DNA of 64,000 nt, taken from positions 343,237,501 through 343,301,500 of the forward strand of contig NC_092338.1 of assembly GCF_046630445.1 (NCBI RefSeq). The letters are read 5' to 3'. Each line of letters starts with the position of its first letter. Position 1 is the first letter of the stretch. Source of the stretch: Rutidosis leptorrhynchoides (lineage: Eukaryota > Streptophyta > Magnoliopsida > Asterales > Asteraceae). The position numbers and the translations under genes are program-made. Positions 45,557 to 59,444 of this stretch are shown here, piece by piece. Under the pieces are notes generated by a model. The model worked only from the letters and a program-made list of their open reading frames with translations. It did no database searches and was not told the DNA's origin.

Positions 45557-47506
45557 AGAGTCTTCAACATTAATGCAGTTGAAGCGCAGGAAGACCCGGA
45601 GCTTGTTACGGGTACGTTTCTTATTGACGATAAACCTGCTTATGTTTTATTTGATTCGGGTGCGGATAGAAGCTATATGAGTAGAGATTTTTGTGCTAAA
45701 TTAAGTTGCCCTTTAACGCCATTGGAGAATAAATTTTTACTCGAATTAGCAAATGGTAAATTAATTACAGCAGATAAAATATGTCAGAATCGAGAAATTA
45801 AACTGGTTAGCGAAAAGATTGATTTGATACCAGTAGAGTTAGGGAGTTTTGATGTGATAATCGGCATGGACAGGTTGAAAGAGGTGAAAGCAGAGATCGT
45901 CTGTTAAAAAAATGCAATTCGCATTGTACGAGAAAAAGGGAAACCATTAATGGTGTATGGAGAAAAGAGCAACGCGAAGCTAAATCTTATTAGTAATTTG
46001 AAGGCGCAAAAACTAATAAGAAAAGGTTGCTATGCCTTTCTAGCACACGTCGAGAAAGTACAAACTGAAGAAAAGAACATCAATGATGTTCCCATCGCAA
46101 AAGAATTTCCCGACGTATTTCCGAAAGAATTACCGGAACTACCTCCACACCGATCTGTTGAATTTCAAATAGATCTTGTACCAGGAGCTGCACCAATAGC
46201 TCGTGCTCCATACAGACTCTCACAGAGTGAAATGAAGGAACTTCAAAGTCAATTACAAGAACTTTTAGAGCGTAGTTTCATTCGACCAAGCACATCACCA
46301 TGGGGAGCTCCTGTTTTGTTTGTCAAAAAGAAGGATGGTACATTCAGGTTATGTATTGACTACCGAGAGCTGAACAAACTTACCATCAAGAATCATTATC
46401 TACTACCGAGAATCGACGATTTATTTGATCAACTACATGGTTCGTCGGTTTATTCGAAGATTGATTTACGTTCCGGGTATCATCAAATTCGGGTAAAGGA
46501 GGATGATATTCCGAAGACTGCTTTTAGAACTCGTTACGGTCATTATGAGTGTATAGTTATGCCGTTTGGATTGACTAACGCACCAGCTGTGTTCATGGAC
46601 CTCATGAACCGAGTGTGTGGACCATATCTTGACAAGTTTGTCATTGTTTTCATTGATGACATACTTATTTACTCCAAGAATGATCAAGAGCACGAAGAAC
46701 ATTTGAGAAAAGTGCTAGAATTATTGAGGAAAGAAAAATTGTACGCTAAATTTTCAAAGTGTGCATTTTGGTTGAAAGAAGTTCAATTCCTCGGTCATAT
46801 AGTGAGCAAAGAAGGTATTCAAGTTGATCCGACAACGATTGAAACCGTTGAGAAGTGGGAAACACTGAAAACTTCTATGCAGATATGCCAATTTTTAGGA
46901 TTAGCTGGTTACTACAGAAGATTCCTCAAAGATTTTTCCAAAATAGCAAAACCCTTGACTGCATTAACGCATAAAGGGAAGAAATTTGAATGGAAGGATG
47001 AGAAGGAGAAAGCATTTCAATTGCTAAAGAAAAAGTTAACTACGACACCTATATTGTCACTGCCTGAAGGGAATGATGATTTTGTGATATATTGTGACGC
47101 CTCAAAGCAAGGCCTCGGTTGTGCATTAATGCAACGAATGAAGGTAATTGCTTATGCGTCTAGACAATTTAAGATTCACGAGCAAAATTATACGACACAC
47201 GATTTGGAATTAGGCGTTGTTGTTTTTGCATTAAAGACTTGGAGGCACTACTTATATGGGGTCAAAAGTATTATATATACTGACCACAAAAGTCTTCAAC
47301 ACATATTTAATCAGAAACAACTGAACATGAGACAGCGTAGGTGGATTGAGTTATTGAATGATTACGATAACGAGATTCGTTACCACCCGGGGAAGGCGAA
47401 TGTGGTAGCTGACGCTTTGAGTAGCAAGGACAGAGAACCTATACGGGTAAAAGCTATGAATATAATTATTCGTACTAATCTTACTACTCAAATAAAAGAG
47501 GCGTAA
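45557..47506 (+). pseudogene. pol: Protease, reverse transcriptase and RNase H
   Basis: It is in frame with gag. The protease active site is LFDSGADRSYMS (about 45647-45682). A TAA at 45905-45907 splits protease from RT. RT (45950 onward) has [46 protein letters not shown] and the FIDD box near 46650. RNase H has [30 protein letters not shown] and [17 protein letters not shown] at 47504-47506 ends the block. Motif residues are intact, so only stops disable it. Confidence 0.9.
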
Positions 47507-48934
47507 CAGGGAGTTGTAAAAGAAGGGAATTTGAAGAATGAAATACCCAAAGGATCGAAGAAACACCTTATTATTCTAGAAGACGGAACCCGGTATAGAG
47601 ATGAAAGAATTTGGGTACCAAAGTTTGGAGATGTGAGAGAAATGGTACTTGGGGAAGCACATAAAACCAGATACTCAATACATCTCGGAGCTGGAAAGAT
47701 GTACAAGGACCTCAAGAAAAATTTTTGGTGGCCGGGTATGAAAGCCGATATTGTGAGATATGTAGGAGAATGTTTGACGTGTTCTAAGGTCAAAGCTGAA
47801 CATCAGAAACCATCAGGTCTACTTCAACAACCTAAAATCTCAGAATGGAAATGGGAAAACATTACCATGGATTTCATTACTAAATTGCCAAGGACTGTAA
47901 GTGGTTATGATACTATTTGGGTAATAGTCGATCGTCTCACCAAATCAGCACACTTTTTGCCAATGCGATAAGATGATAAGATGGAAAAGTTGGCATGTTT
48001 GTACTTGAAGGAAGTCATCTCCAGACATTGGATACCAGCCTCTATTATCTCTGATAGGGATGGCAGATTTGTTACAAGATTCTGGCAGACGTTGCAACAA
48101 GCATTGGGAACTCGTCTAGACATGAGTACGGCCTATCATCCACAAACTGATAGGAAAAGTGAAAGAACAATACAGACACTTGAAGACATGCTACGAGCAT
48201 GTGTTATTGATTTTGGAAACAGTTGGGATCGACACCTATCGTTAGCAGAGTTTTCCTACAACAACAGTTACCATTCGAGTATTGAGATGGCGCCGTTTGA
48301 AGCACTTTATGGTAGAAAGTGCAGGTCTCCGATTTGTTGGAATGAAGTGGGGGATAGACAGATTACGGGTCCAGAGATAATCCAAGAAACTACCGAGAAA
48401 ATCATTCAAATTCAACAACGGTTGAAAACCGCTTAAAGTCGACAAAAGAGCTACGCGAACATTAAAAGAAAAGATATAGAATTTGGAATTGGAGAGATGG
48501 TCAAGCTTAAGGTTTCACCTTGGAAAGGTGTTGTTTGATTTGGTAAACGGGGGAAACTAAATCCAAGGTACATTGGACCATTCAAGATTATAGATCGTGT
48601 CGGATCAGTAGCCTACCGACTGAAATTACCTCAACAACTCGCCAACGTACATAACACTTTCCACGTTTCAAATTGGAAGAAATGTTTTGCTAAAGAAGAT
48701 CTCACTATTCTGTTAGACGAAATCCAAATCAATGAAAAACTTCAATTCATCGAAGAACCCGTCGAAATAATGGATCGTGAGGTTAAAAGAATTAAGCAAA
48801 ATATAATACCAATTGTTAAGGTTCGATGGAATGCTAGTAGAGGACCCGAGTTCACCTGGGAACGTGAAGATCAGATGAAGAAGAAATACCCGCACCTATT
48901 TCCAGAAGATACGTCAACACCTTCAACAGCTTAA
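47507..48934 (+). pseudogene. pol: Integrase with chromodomain-like tail
   Basis: Same frame as gag to a terminal TAA at 48932-48934, interrupted by stops at 47969, 48434 and 48536. The zinc-binding region holds His and CLTCSKV Cys residues. The catalytic core has [17 protein letters not shown] and SERT, all three acidic residues retained. The C-terminal part has the GPF/Y module ([10 protein letters not shown]) and a chromodomain-like segment ([25 protein letters not shown]), which places the element with chromoviruses. Two of the stops fit CGA-to-TGA or CAA-to-TAA transitions. Confidence 0.88.
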
Positions 48935-48953
48935 AATTTTGGGACAAAATTTA

Positions 48954-48969
48954 TTTAACGGGTAGGTAC
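48954..48969 (+). promoter_or_regulatory. PPT-like sequence before the 3' LTR
   Basis: TTTAACGGGTAGGTAC directly before the LTR TG; the same string precedes the LARD 3' LTR. Confidence 0.75.
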
Positions 48970-51900
48970 TGTAGTGACCCGAACTTTTCCATGATTATAT
49001 ATTAAATGAAATTGATATTTACATGATTAAATGTTTCTAACATGTTAAGCAATCAAACTTGTTAAGACTTAATTATTTGAAATGAGCTTTATATAGACAA
49101 TTGACCACCCAAGTTGACCGGCGATTCACGAACGTTAAAACTTCTAAAAACTATATGATGATATATATATATGGATATGTATATAGCTAGCATGATATAA
49201 TGAAAAGTAAGTATATTACTAGGTATATTAACAATGAGTTATATACATAAAATGAGGCTATTGAATTATGAAACTCGAAACGATATATATAACGATTATC
49301 ATTATAGCAACGCCTTACTAAATACATATGTTTCATATTAAGATATATTCATTGTTGGTGATTTGTGTCACCAATATGATTTAAGTGTAATGGGATTAAT
49401 TTGTTAACCAAAATAACCTTGATAAATATCGAACAAGTTTGGGAAAGTGTAGAGTGCACACTTATTTGAACTTATCGTAATTATGACGGGGTTTCGGGGG
49501 TAGCGCCCCCAATAGCAGGGTCCAAGGTGTGGCAACCTCTTACGGGGTCTAAGGGGCAAAGCCCCTGGCTGGGGTCAAGCTGCCAGGTCAGGTTGGAAAT
49601 TTTTTGTTTGGGTTAATATCGCTTTATTAAAAATGTGTTAAAATTTGAATTAAAGCTTTTAACAACATTAAATGAGATCGTTAACTTAAAGCTTTCAAAA
49701 ACAACACTTACATGTAACGACTAACGATGACTTAACGACTCAGTTAAAATGAATATACATGTAGTGTATTAAGATGTATTAGTACACTTTTGAAAGACTT
49801 CAAGACACATATCAAAGTACTTCTACTTAACAAAAATGCTTACAATTACGTTCTCATTCATTTTCATTAACAATTCTACTCGTAGTCATTCAGTATTCGT
49901 ACCCGTATTATACACAGCTTCTTGACGTACTTACTATGGGTATATACCAATAGGAACTAGCATGGGATTCCACTCTTGATTATGTCATGCATGACTAATT
50001 AAATTTAACTTCTACCATGAACTAGTCAACTAACTAGAACTGCTTTTAATCCCACTCACCACTCACCGTTCACCACTCAACACTCAATCCATTTCACTTC
50101 TAATTCTCTTTCTAATTCTCTCTAAACACACACACAATCTTAGGAACGAAATTTCCAGTAAACTAATCATCATCTTCATCAAAAATTACTTCAAGAATCA
50201 AGCTATAATCATTATAGGAAGAACACTTCAAGAACACTTCGAAAATCCTTTCAAGTTTGCTAGTTTACTTTCAATCTTGCAAATCCATTCCAAGTAATCA
50301 TCTAAGATCAAGAAACCTTTGTTATTTACAGTAGGTTATCTTTCTTATTCAAGGTAATATTCATATCCAAACTTTGATTCGATTTCTATAACTATAAACT
50401 ATCTTAATTCGAGTGATAATCTTACTTGAACTTGTTTTCGTGTCATGATTCTACTTCAAGAACTTTCAAGCCATCCAAGATCCTTTGAAGCTAGATCATT
50501 TCTTATCACTTCTAGTAGGTTTACCTACTAAACTTGAGGTAGTAATGATGTTCATAACATCATTCGATTCATATATATAAAACTATCTTATTCGAAGATT
50601 ATAACTTGTAATCACTAGAACATAGTTTAGTTAATTCTAAACTTGTTCGCAAACAAAGTTAATCCCTCTAACTTAACTTTTAAAATCAACTAAACACATG
50701 TTCTATATCTATATGATATGCTAACTTAATAATTTAAAACCTGGAAACACGAAGAACACCGTAAAACCGGACATACGCCGTCATAGTAAAACCGGGGGCT
50801 GTTTGGGTTAGATAATTAAAAACTATGATAAACTTTGATTTAAAAGTTTTTCTTCTGGGAAAAATATTTTTATAATGAACATGAAACTATATCCAAAAAT
50901 CATGATTAAACTCAAAGTGGAAGTATGTTTTCCAAATGACTACCTCTTACAATATTGAATTATAACCTGTATTTTTGACTATAAACTTATACTTTTTCTA
51001 TTTAGATTCATAAATTTCAGTTCATTATGAAACCATAGCAACTTGAATCACTCAAAATGGATTTAAAACGAAGAAGTTATGGGTAAAACAAGATTGGATA
51101 ATTTTGCTTGTTGTAACTACGTGAAATTTGTAACAAATCTATACAAATCATAACTTAACTAACTTATATTGTATTATACATGTATTCTAACATATATTAT
51201 ATAATCTTGGGATACCATAGACACGTATACAATATTTTGACATATCATATCGACCCATCTATATATATTATTTGGGAACAACCATAGACACTCTATATGC
51301 AGTAATGATTGAGTTAGCTATACAGGGTTGAGGTTGATTCCAAAATAATATATATACTTTGAGTTGTGATCTAGCCTGAGACTTGTATACACCGGGTCGT
51401 GGATTGATTCGAGATAATATATATTGATTTATTTTTGTACATCTAACTGTGGACAACTAGTTGTAGATTACTAACGTTGGACTGCTAACTTAACAAACTT
51501 AAATCGTTAAAACATAATAAAACATATTGTAAATATATTTCCATCATACTTTAATATATATGTATATATTTGTTATAGGTTCGTGAATCGACCCGTGGCC
51601 AAGTCTTATTTTCGACGAAGGAAAAATCTGTGAAAGTGGGTTATAGTCCCACTTTTAAAATCTAATATTTTGGAATGAGAATACATGCAGTTTTATAAAT
51701 GTTTTAGAAAATAGACACAAGTACTTGAAACGATATTCTATGATTGAATCATTATACCGGATATTCTCCTTTCAGCTTGGTAGCCTAAGAATTTGGGAAC
51801 AGACCCCCAAATTGACGCGAATCCTGAAGATAGATCTATGGGCCTAACGAACCCCATCCATGTTATGGATGCTTTAGTACTTCGATTTTATATACAGATG

Positions 51901-52435
51901 AGTGTACCTGTATATTGGGGATATTCTAGATGCATTTGTTAATGTCGGTTACAAGGTGTTTATCATATGAATAATTTTTATGTAGATTGCATGTTGTTTA
52001 TGAGAAATGGAAATATGAAATCTTGTGGTCTATTATTACGAATTGATAAATATATAGGTTAAACCTATAACTCACCAACATTTTTGTTGATGTTTAAAGC
52101 ATGTTTATTCTCAGGTGATTATTAAGAGCTTCCGCTGTTGCATGCTAATTTATGGATAAGAGTTGGAGTCAGCATGCTTGTATAATATTGTTTAAAAACT
52201 GCATTCAAAGACATATATTGTTGTGTAATATTATTGTAAACCATTATGTAATGGTCGTGTGAAAATGCTATATTTTAGATTATCATTATTTGATAATCGT
52301 CGTAATATTTTAAAGGTTATGGTTTGTTTTAAAATCGAATGCAGTCTTTGAAAAACGTCTCATATAGAGGTCAAAACCTCGCAACAAAATCAATTAATAT
52401 GGAATGTTTATAATCTATATGAACGGGACATTTCA
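48970..52435 (+). repeat. 3' LTR (3466 bp)
   Basis: Same ends as the 5' LTR, with several small deletions, including bases near 48999 and about 35 bp near 50935. It is followed by the CCACT target duplication. Confidence 0.93.
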
Positions 52436-52440
52436 CCACT

Positions 52441-54900
<2,460 letters not shown>

Positions 54901-55211
54901 CTAAGCACTAAATGAAGTACAAACTATATAAGTGAATATGGGCCTCACATTTTAGAAATCCTAATTTTATACTAAAAAATGCAGAAGGGTATTTTGGTCA
55001 TTTTCATAATTTATTTTTCCATAGCTTTTTTCAGCAGTAAAGCAAAAGACCTCAGTTAGGGTTCATACACTATCACATTCATCATCATTATTTATCAAAA
55101 TTCATACATTCAAAAGATAATTCCTACAACAAATTGATGTTGCATTCATGATCTTAACACTAATCCTAAACTACGTTCATCTTCAATTTCGATTTACATC
55201 AACAAATTTGA
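54901..55211 (+). repeat. Repeated 5' leader, copy A
   Basis: From ctaagcactaaatg to caacaaatttga, closely repeated at 56981-57312. It follows an (AT)n tract, as elements with microsatellite targets do, and runs straight into the basic first exon of the gene fragment. It may be a promoter and 5' UTR, because it contains a tttcattt and ttagggttcat-type leader; this is inference. Confidence 0.7.
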
Positions 55212-56846
55212 GGGAGAAGAAGAGAGAGAAACGAAAGAAAAAGAAGAGAGATAAAAGTCGTCGGAGATCAAATCGAGATGGTAAAGTTAGGGTTTCAGGA
55301 TCAGATTCGTAGTATCAATCATCTGACGATGAAGTTGATTTGAATAAAAATGATTCTGTTGATGTTGTGAAATACATATTGAATGAGTTTCCTGTTGTAG
55401 CTAATGATTTGGAGTAGGTATAAATTTCTGCTAGTATATTGTGTTTGTATATCAATTGTATTTATTGAATAATCTTAGTAAGTATTCTATGTTTATGCTG
55501 TGTTTCTAGCTTAATATTGAATTATAGGTCGAAGAACTACTCCGTAGTTTTTTTCGGCTAGTCATTTTATAATGTAATTATCAGTATAAGTAAATGGAAT
55601 ATATGGTTATCTGAGAGTATAGTACGTTAGAGAAGCTTGTGGTGCTAACTGTTAAGTAGTGCAGAGTAGTTTTCTTTGTTGGATTTCATTCAAACATGAC
55701 ATTAGTATGCCTTTATAGTGAAGAAGAAATATGCTTGACTTATAAAACGATAAGGTGGTTTTGGATTAATATTGAATATATATGATTCATGCAAGAATAT
55801 TTGCATCTTGAATATGACCAACTGATTACTTCTAAATTATAAAATAAATATCACCAATTTTAAAATAATTACAATATATTGCATGCTTAAACTTGTGCAT
55901 AGTAATAGTACATCGTCTATGCTACAATCGGTTCAACCTTCTATTCTTATCATGTTGATCATGTCTTATTTCATAATAATATAGTCAAAACTATATACTT
56001 TGCCAAATTTACTGAACTTTCGATTTTTCCTCAGCTTCTGCGCATGATTGATGATGGACAAGCAGTTGATATATCCGGTCTATCTGAGAAGTCACTAGTA
56101 AAGTATTTGCTAAAGCTGTTTTTATCCTTGAACCTCAATGAAAATGGTCGTTTAGTTTTTCTGTTGCCTTCGGGCGCCCGTCCTACTCTAGAGGTTGTTG
56201 GGGGTGTTATACGACCTAAATCCGAGTCTGAAGTTCCTCTTATGGATAAACATCAATCACATAATGATTTGCCTGTTGAACAACTAAATGAGGAACTAAG
56301 ACCTGATGATTTTGGCCCGAATCTTCCTCCCGAACAAGAAGATACGGCTTCTCCTAAGAAGAGGTAATGAGACATTTCTGCCTATTCTTTTTAAAACCTG
56401 ATCATTGTATATAAGTATATATAAAGTGATCTTATATCGTGGTCTGTATTTTACCCTTTTTTTTACCCGCACAAATTTGTTTCGAGCTTTTAGGGTTATT
56501 GGGCCTGCTATGCCATCTACAGAATTGATTGCAGCTGCAGCTAAGTTAACCGAAGCAGAGGCTGAATTAAGGTATGCCTTTTTCTTCTTTGAAATTTTGT
56601 GGTCACCATGTATATCTTAAACAATTTATCAAGTCTTGATCAATGAAAAAGTAGATTTACATGTATACCCTTTGTTTGTTGATGTTACTTTTTTAAATAC
56701 ATAATACTAAGAACTTCTTTATGATGCATTCTATGTAATGTAGGGAAGCGGAAGTTGGTGAAAATGATGACTTATTTATTGGACCTCTGCCTCCTATTGT
56801 GGTCAAAGAGGCTGCATATGCCAATGAAGCAGAGCATTTTGATGAG
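55211..56846 (+). pseudogene. Fragment of a GPALPP-motif (DUF3752-type) gene with four exons
   Basis: Four exon-like pieces join in phase with GT/AG introns: about 55211-55417, 56035-56363, 56494-56571 and 56744-56846. The product has a Lys/Arg-rich N-terminus, the FPVVANDLE and MIDDGQAVDISGLSEKSLVKY segments, and FLLPSGARPTLEVVGGV. Three GPALPP-like motifs follow: FGPNLPP, IGPAMPS (formed across the second splice) and IGPLPP. Plant homologues, as I recall, continue into a J-domain and a DUF3752 tail; neither is present. Stops occur in exon 1 near 55310 and at 55415-55417. It is a truncated pseudogene or captured gene fragment. The family is poorly characterised, probably nuclear. Confidence 0.75.
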
Positions 56847-56980
56847 GTCACAACTTACTTTTCTATTAAATGTGCTTCTTCTGTTATTTTTTCTTTTAGC
56901 TTCATCTATGATAATATTATTTAGTACTCGTTTTAAGCTTAGCCACAGATCGTGCCCCTATATATAGGAATGATCAATAA

Positions 56981-57312
56981 CTAAGCACTAAATGGGGTAC
57001 AAACTGGATAAGTGAATATGGGCCTCACATTTTAGAAATCCTAATTTTACTCTAAAAAACATAGAAGGGTATTTTGGTCATTTTCATAATTTATTTTTCC
57101 ATAGCTTTTTTCAGCAGCAAAGCAGCAATAAAAGAAAAGAAAATAAAAGAGTCCAGTTAGGGTTCATACACTATCAAGTTCATCATCATTATTTATTAAA
57201 ATTCATACTTTCAAAAGATGATTCATACAATAAATTGATGTTACATTCATGATCTGAACACTAATCCTAAACTACGTTCATCATCAATTTCGATTTACAT
57301 CAACAAATTTGA
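56981..57312 (+). repeat. Repeated 5' leader, copy B
   Basis: The second copy of the leader at 54901, with about 20 extra bases in an A-rich patch near 57125-57150. It follows tatatagg and ends at the same caacaaatttga point, then continues into different sequence. Confidence 0.75.
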
Positions 57313-57357
57313 ATGATGCATATGCAAATGTTGTTGTTAGAAGTGTTTTTTTTTTAG

Positions 57358-57460
57358 GAAGAAGCTAAGGACGTCTTTACAAATAATGCCACATACGCTG
57401 AAGCAAAAAATAAAATAAAGCAAATAGTCCAAGTTCAACTCCTTGCAACACAAGATCATG
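57358..57460 (+). pseudogene. Isolated exon-like segment
   Basis: A T-rich tract and AG (57356-57357) precede 103 bp of open frame (EEAKDVFTNNATYAEAK and on), then ATG|GTACAA as a donor-like site. I do not recognise the protein. It could be an exon of a second captured gene or a later exon of a chimeric transcript starting upstream. Confidence 0.35.
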
Positions 57461-57534
57461 GTACAATCTGTTTGACTTTTAACATATTAACCTCATTTAC
57501 TGTTTCATTGATTCATTTGACTTTTAACATATTA

Positions 57535-58395
57535 ACCTCGTTTACTTGTTTTTCATCATTCATCACCTCATTTTTATCATTCATCACTTCATTTTTATCA
57601 TTCACTATATCTTTTTTATCATTCATCTTCTGTTTAATCATTCATTACCTACTTTTTATTATTCATCTTGTTTTTATCGTGCATCACCTTATTTTTATCA
57701 TATATCACCTCCATTTTTGTCATTCATCTAGTTTTTTTTATCATTCTTCACCTCATTTTTTTGCAAATCTTTTATCATTCATTATATCCTTTTTTATCAT
57801 TCATTAAATCTTTTTTTATCATTCACCTCCCGTTTATCATTCATTATATCTTTTTTTTATCATTCATCTTATGTTTAATCATTCATTACCTACTTTTTAT
57901 TATTCATCTTGTTTTTTTTATCATTCATCACCTTCTTTTTTATCGTTCATCACCTTATTTTATCATTCATCACCTCCTTCTTTGTCATTCATCTAGTTTT
58001 TTTTATCATTCTTCACCTCATTTTTTTGCAAATCTTTTATCATTCATTATATCCTTTATTATCATTCATTAAATCTTTTTTTATCATTGACCTCCTTTTT
58101 ATCATTCATCACCTAATTTATATCATTCATCACCTTCCTTTTTATCATTCATTGCCTCATTTTTATCATTCGTCACCTCCTTTTTATCATTCATCTTCTT
58201 TTTTTTTATCATTCATCACGTTATTTTGTCATTCTTCGCTTATCATTCATCAGCTATCTTTATCATTCACTTGGTATTTTTATCGGATATTTTTATCATT
58301 CATCAGATACTTTTTATCATTCATCGCGTTCTTTTATCATTCATCAATTATCATTCATCAGCTACTTTTATCATTCATTTGTTTTTTTTATTATC
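57535..58395. repeat. ATCATTCATC minisatellite, forward arm
   Basis: Dozens of variants of tttttatcattcatcacct in tandem, with a higher-order copy of roughly 300 bp (57546-57850 against 57845-58090). ORFs of up to 176 codons here are low-complexity translations (Phe/Ile/His/Ser-rich) without support. Confidence 0.9.
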
Positions 58396-58930
58396 AATTA
58401 TCGGGTATTTTGATTAATGATAAATTGCTTGATGAATGATACTGTATTTTGATAATTGAGAAGGATGAATGATAGCATTATGATGAATGATAACCGTATT
58501 CTGATAAAAGATAAGTGTTTTTTATATGAATGACAACAATTAGATGAATGATAAATGTTTGATAACTCTATTAAAGTGTTTGATGATACAAAATATTTTA
58601 ATGCAAGATAATCATTTTGTGATGAATGCTTCTTGTTTTCTTACCAATGATAACCGATTTTTAAAAAAATGATAATTATTTGATGAAAAATAATTTAGAT
58701 AATGATAATTTTTTCTAATGAATGATAAATGTTTAATTAACGATAATAGTATGATGAAATGATAACTATTTGATGAATGATAATTGTTTTTCGATGAATG
58801 TTAAATGTTTTTTGATGAATGATAAATATTTTTCGATGAATGATAAATATTTTTCGATGAATGATAAATGTTTTTTTCTATGAATGATAAACGTTTTTCG
58901 ATGAATGATAAATATTTTTCGATGAATGAC
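58396..58930. repeat. GATGAATGATAA minisatellite, inverted arm
   Basis: Tandem units of gatgaatgataaatgttttt, the reverse complement of the preceding array, so together they make a large imperfect inverted repeat centred near 58400. Confidence 0.85.
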
Positions 58931-59444
58931 AATTGATGGTGGTGATGGTAGGTGGTGGTGGTTGGTGGTAGGTGGTGGTGGTGGTAGGTGGTGTTGGTTG
59001 GTGGTGTTGGTTGGTGATGTTGGTTGGTGGTAGGTGGTGGGTGGTGGTGATGGTAGGTGGTGGTGGTTGGCAGTAGGTGGTGGAGGTTGGTGGTAGGTGG
59101 TGGGTGGTGGTGGTGGGTGGTTGGTGGTGGGTGGTGATGGTTGGTGGTGATGGTTGGTGGTGATGGTGGCGGGGGTAGGAGGTGGTTGGTGGTGGTGGTG
59201 GTTGTTGGTGGTGGAGGTTGATGGTAGTGTTGGGTGGTGGTGGGTGGTGGTTGGTGGTGGTGGTGGTTGGTGGGTGGTGGTGGGTGGTAGGTGGTGGTAG
59301 TGGTGGGTGGTGGTGGGTAGTGGTGGGTGGTGGGAGTGTGGGTGGTGGGTGGTGGTAGTGATGGGCGGTGATGGTAGTGATGGGTTGTGGTGGTTCGTGG
59401 GTGGTGGTGGTAGGTGGTGGTGGGTGGTGGTTAGTGGTGGTGGG
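58931..59444. repeat. G/T-rich minisatellite (GGTGGT-type)
   Basis: About 510 bp almost without C on the plus strand, made of ggtggtggt, gggtggtgg and ggttggtgg variants. The 233-codon minus-strand ORF (Pro/His/Thr-rich) is a translation of the repeat. Confidence 0.9.

Larger units (their letters stand above)
39230..52440 (+). mobile_element. Complete Tekay-like chromovirus carrying an F-box gene remnant
   Basis: LTRs at 39235-42753 and 48970-52435 are flanked by the identical 5 bp CCACT (39230-39234 and 52436-52440). The interior runs PBS, acidic ORF, F-box gene remnant, PPT-like site, gag-pol, PPT. All of gag-pol is in one frame from 44363 to 48934 but has six internal stops. The LTR pair shows scattered differences and a few indels, for example about 35 bp missing near 50935. 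Confidence 0.95.

Noticed and set aside
57472..58439. ORFs of 111, 134 and 176 codons
   Set aside because: They are low-complexity translations of the atcattcatc minisatellite, overlapping in several frames, with no motif.
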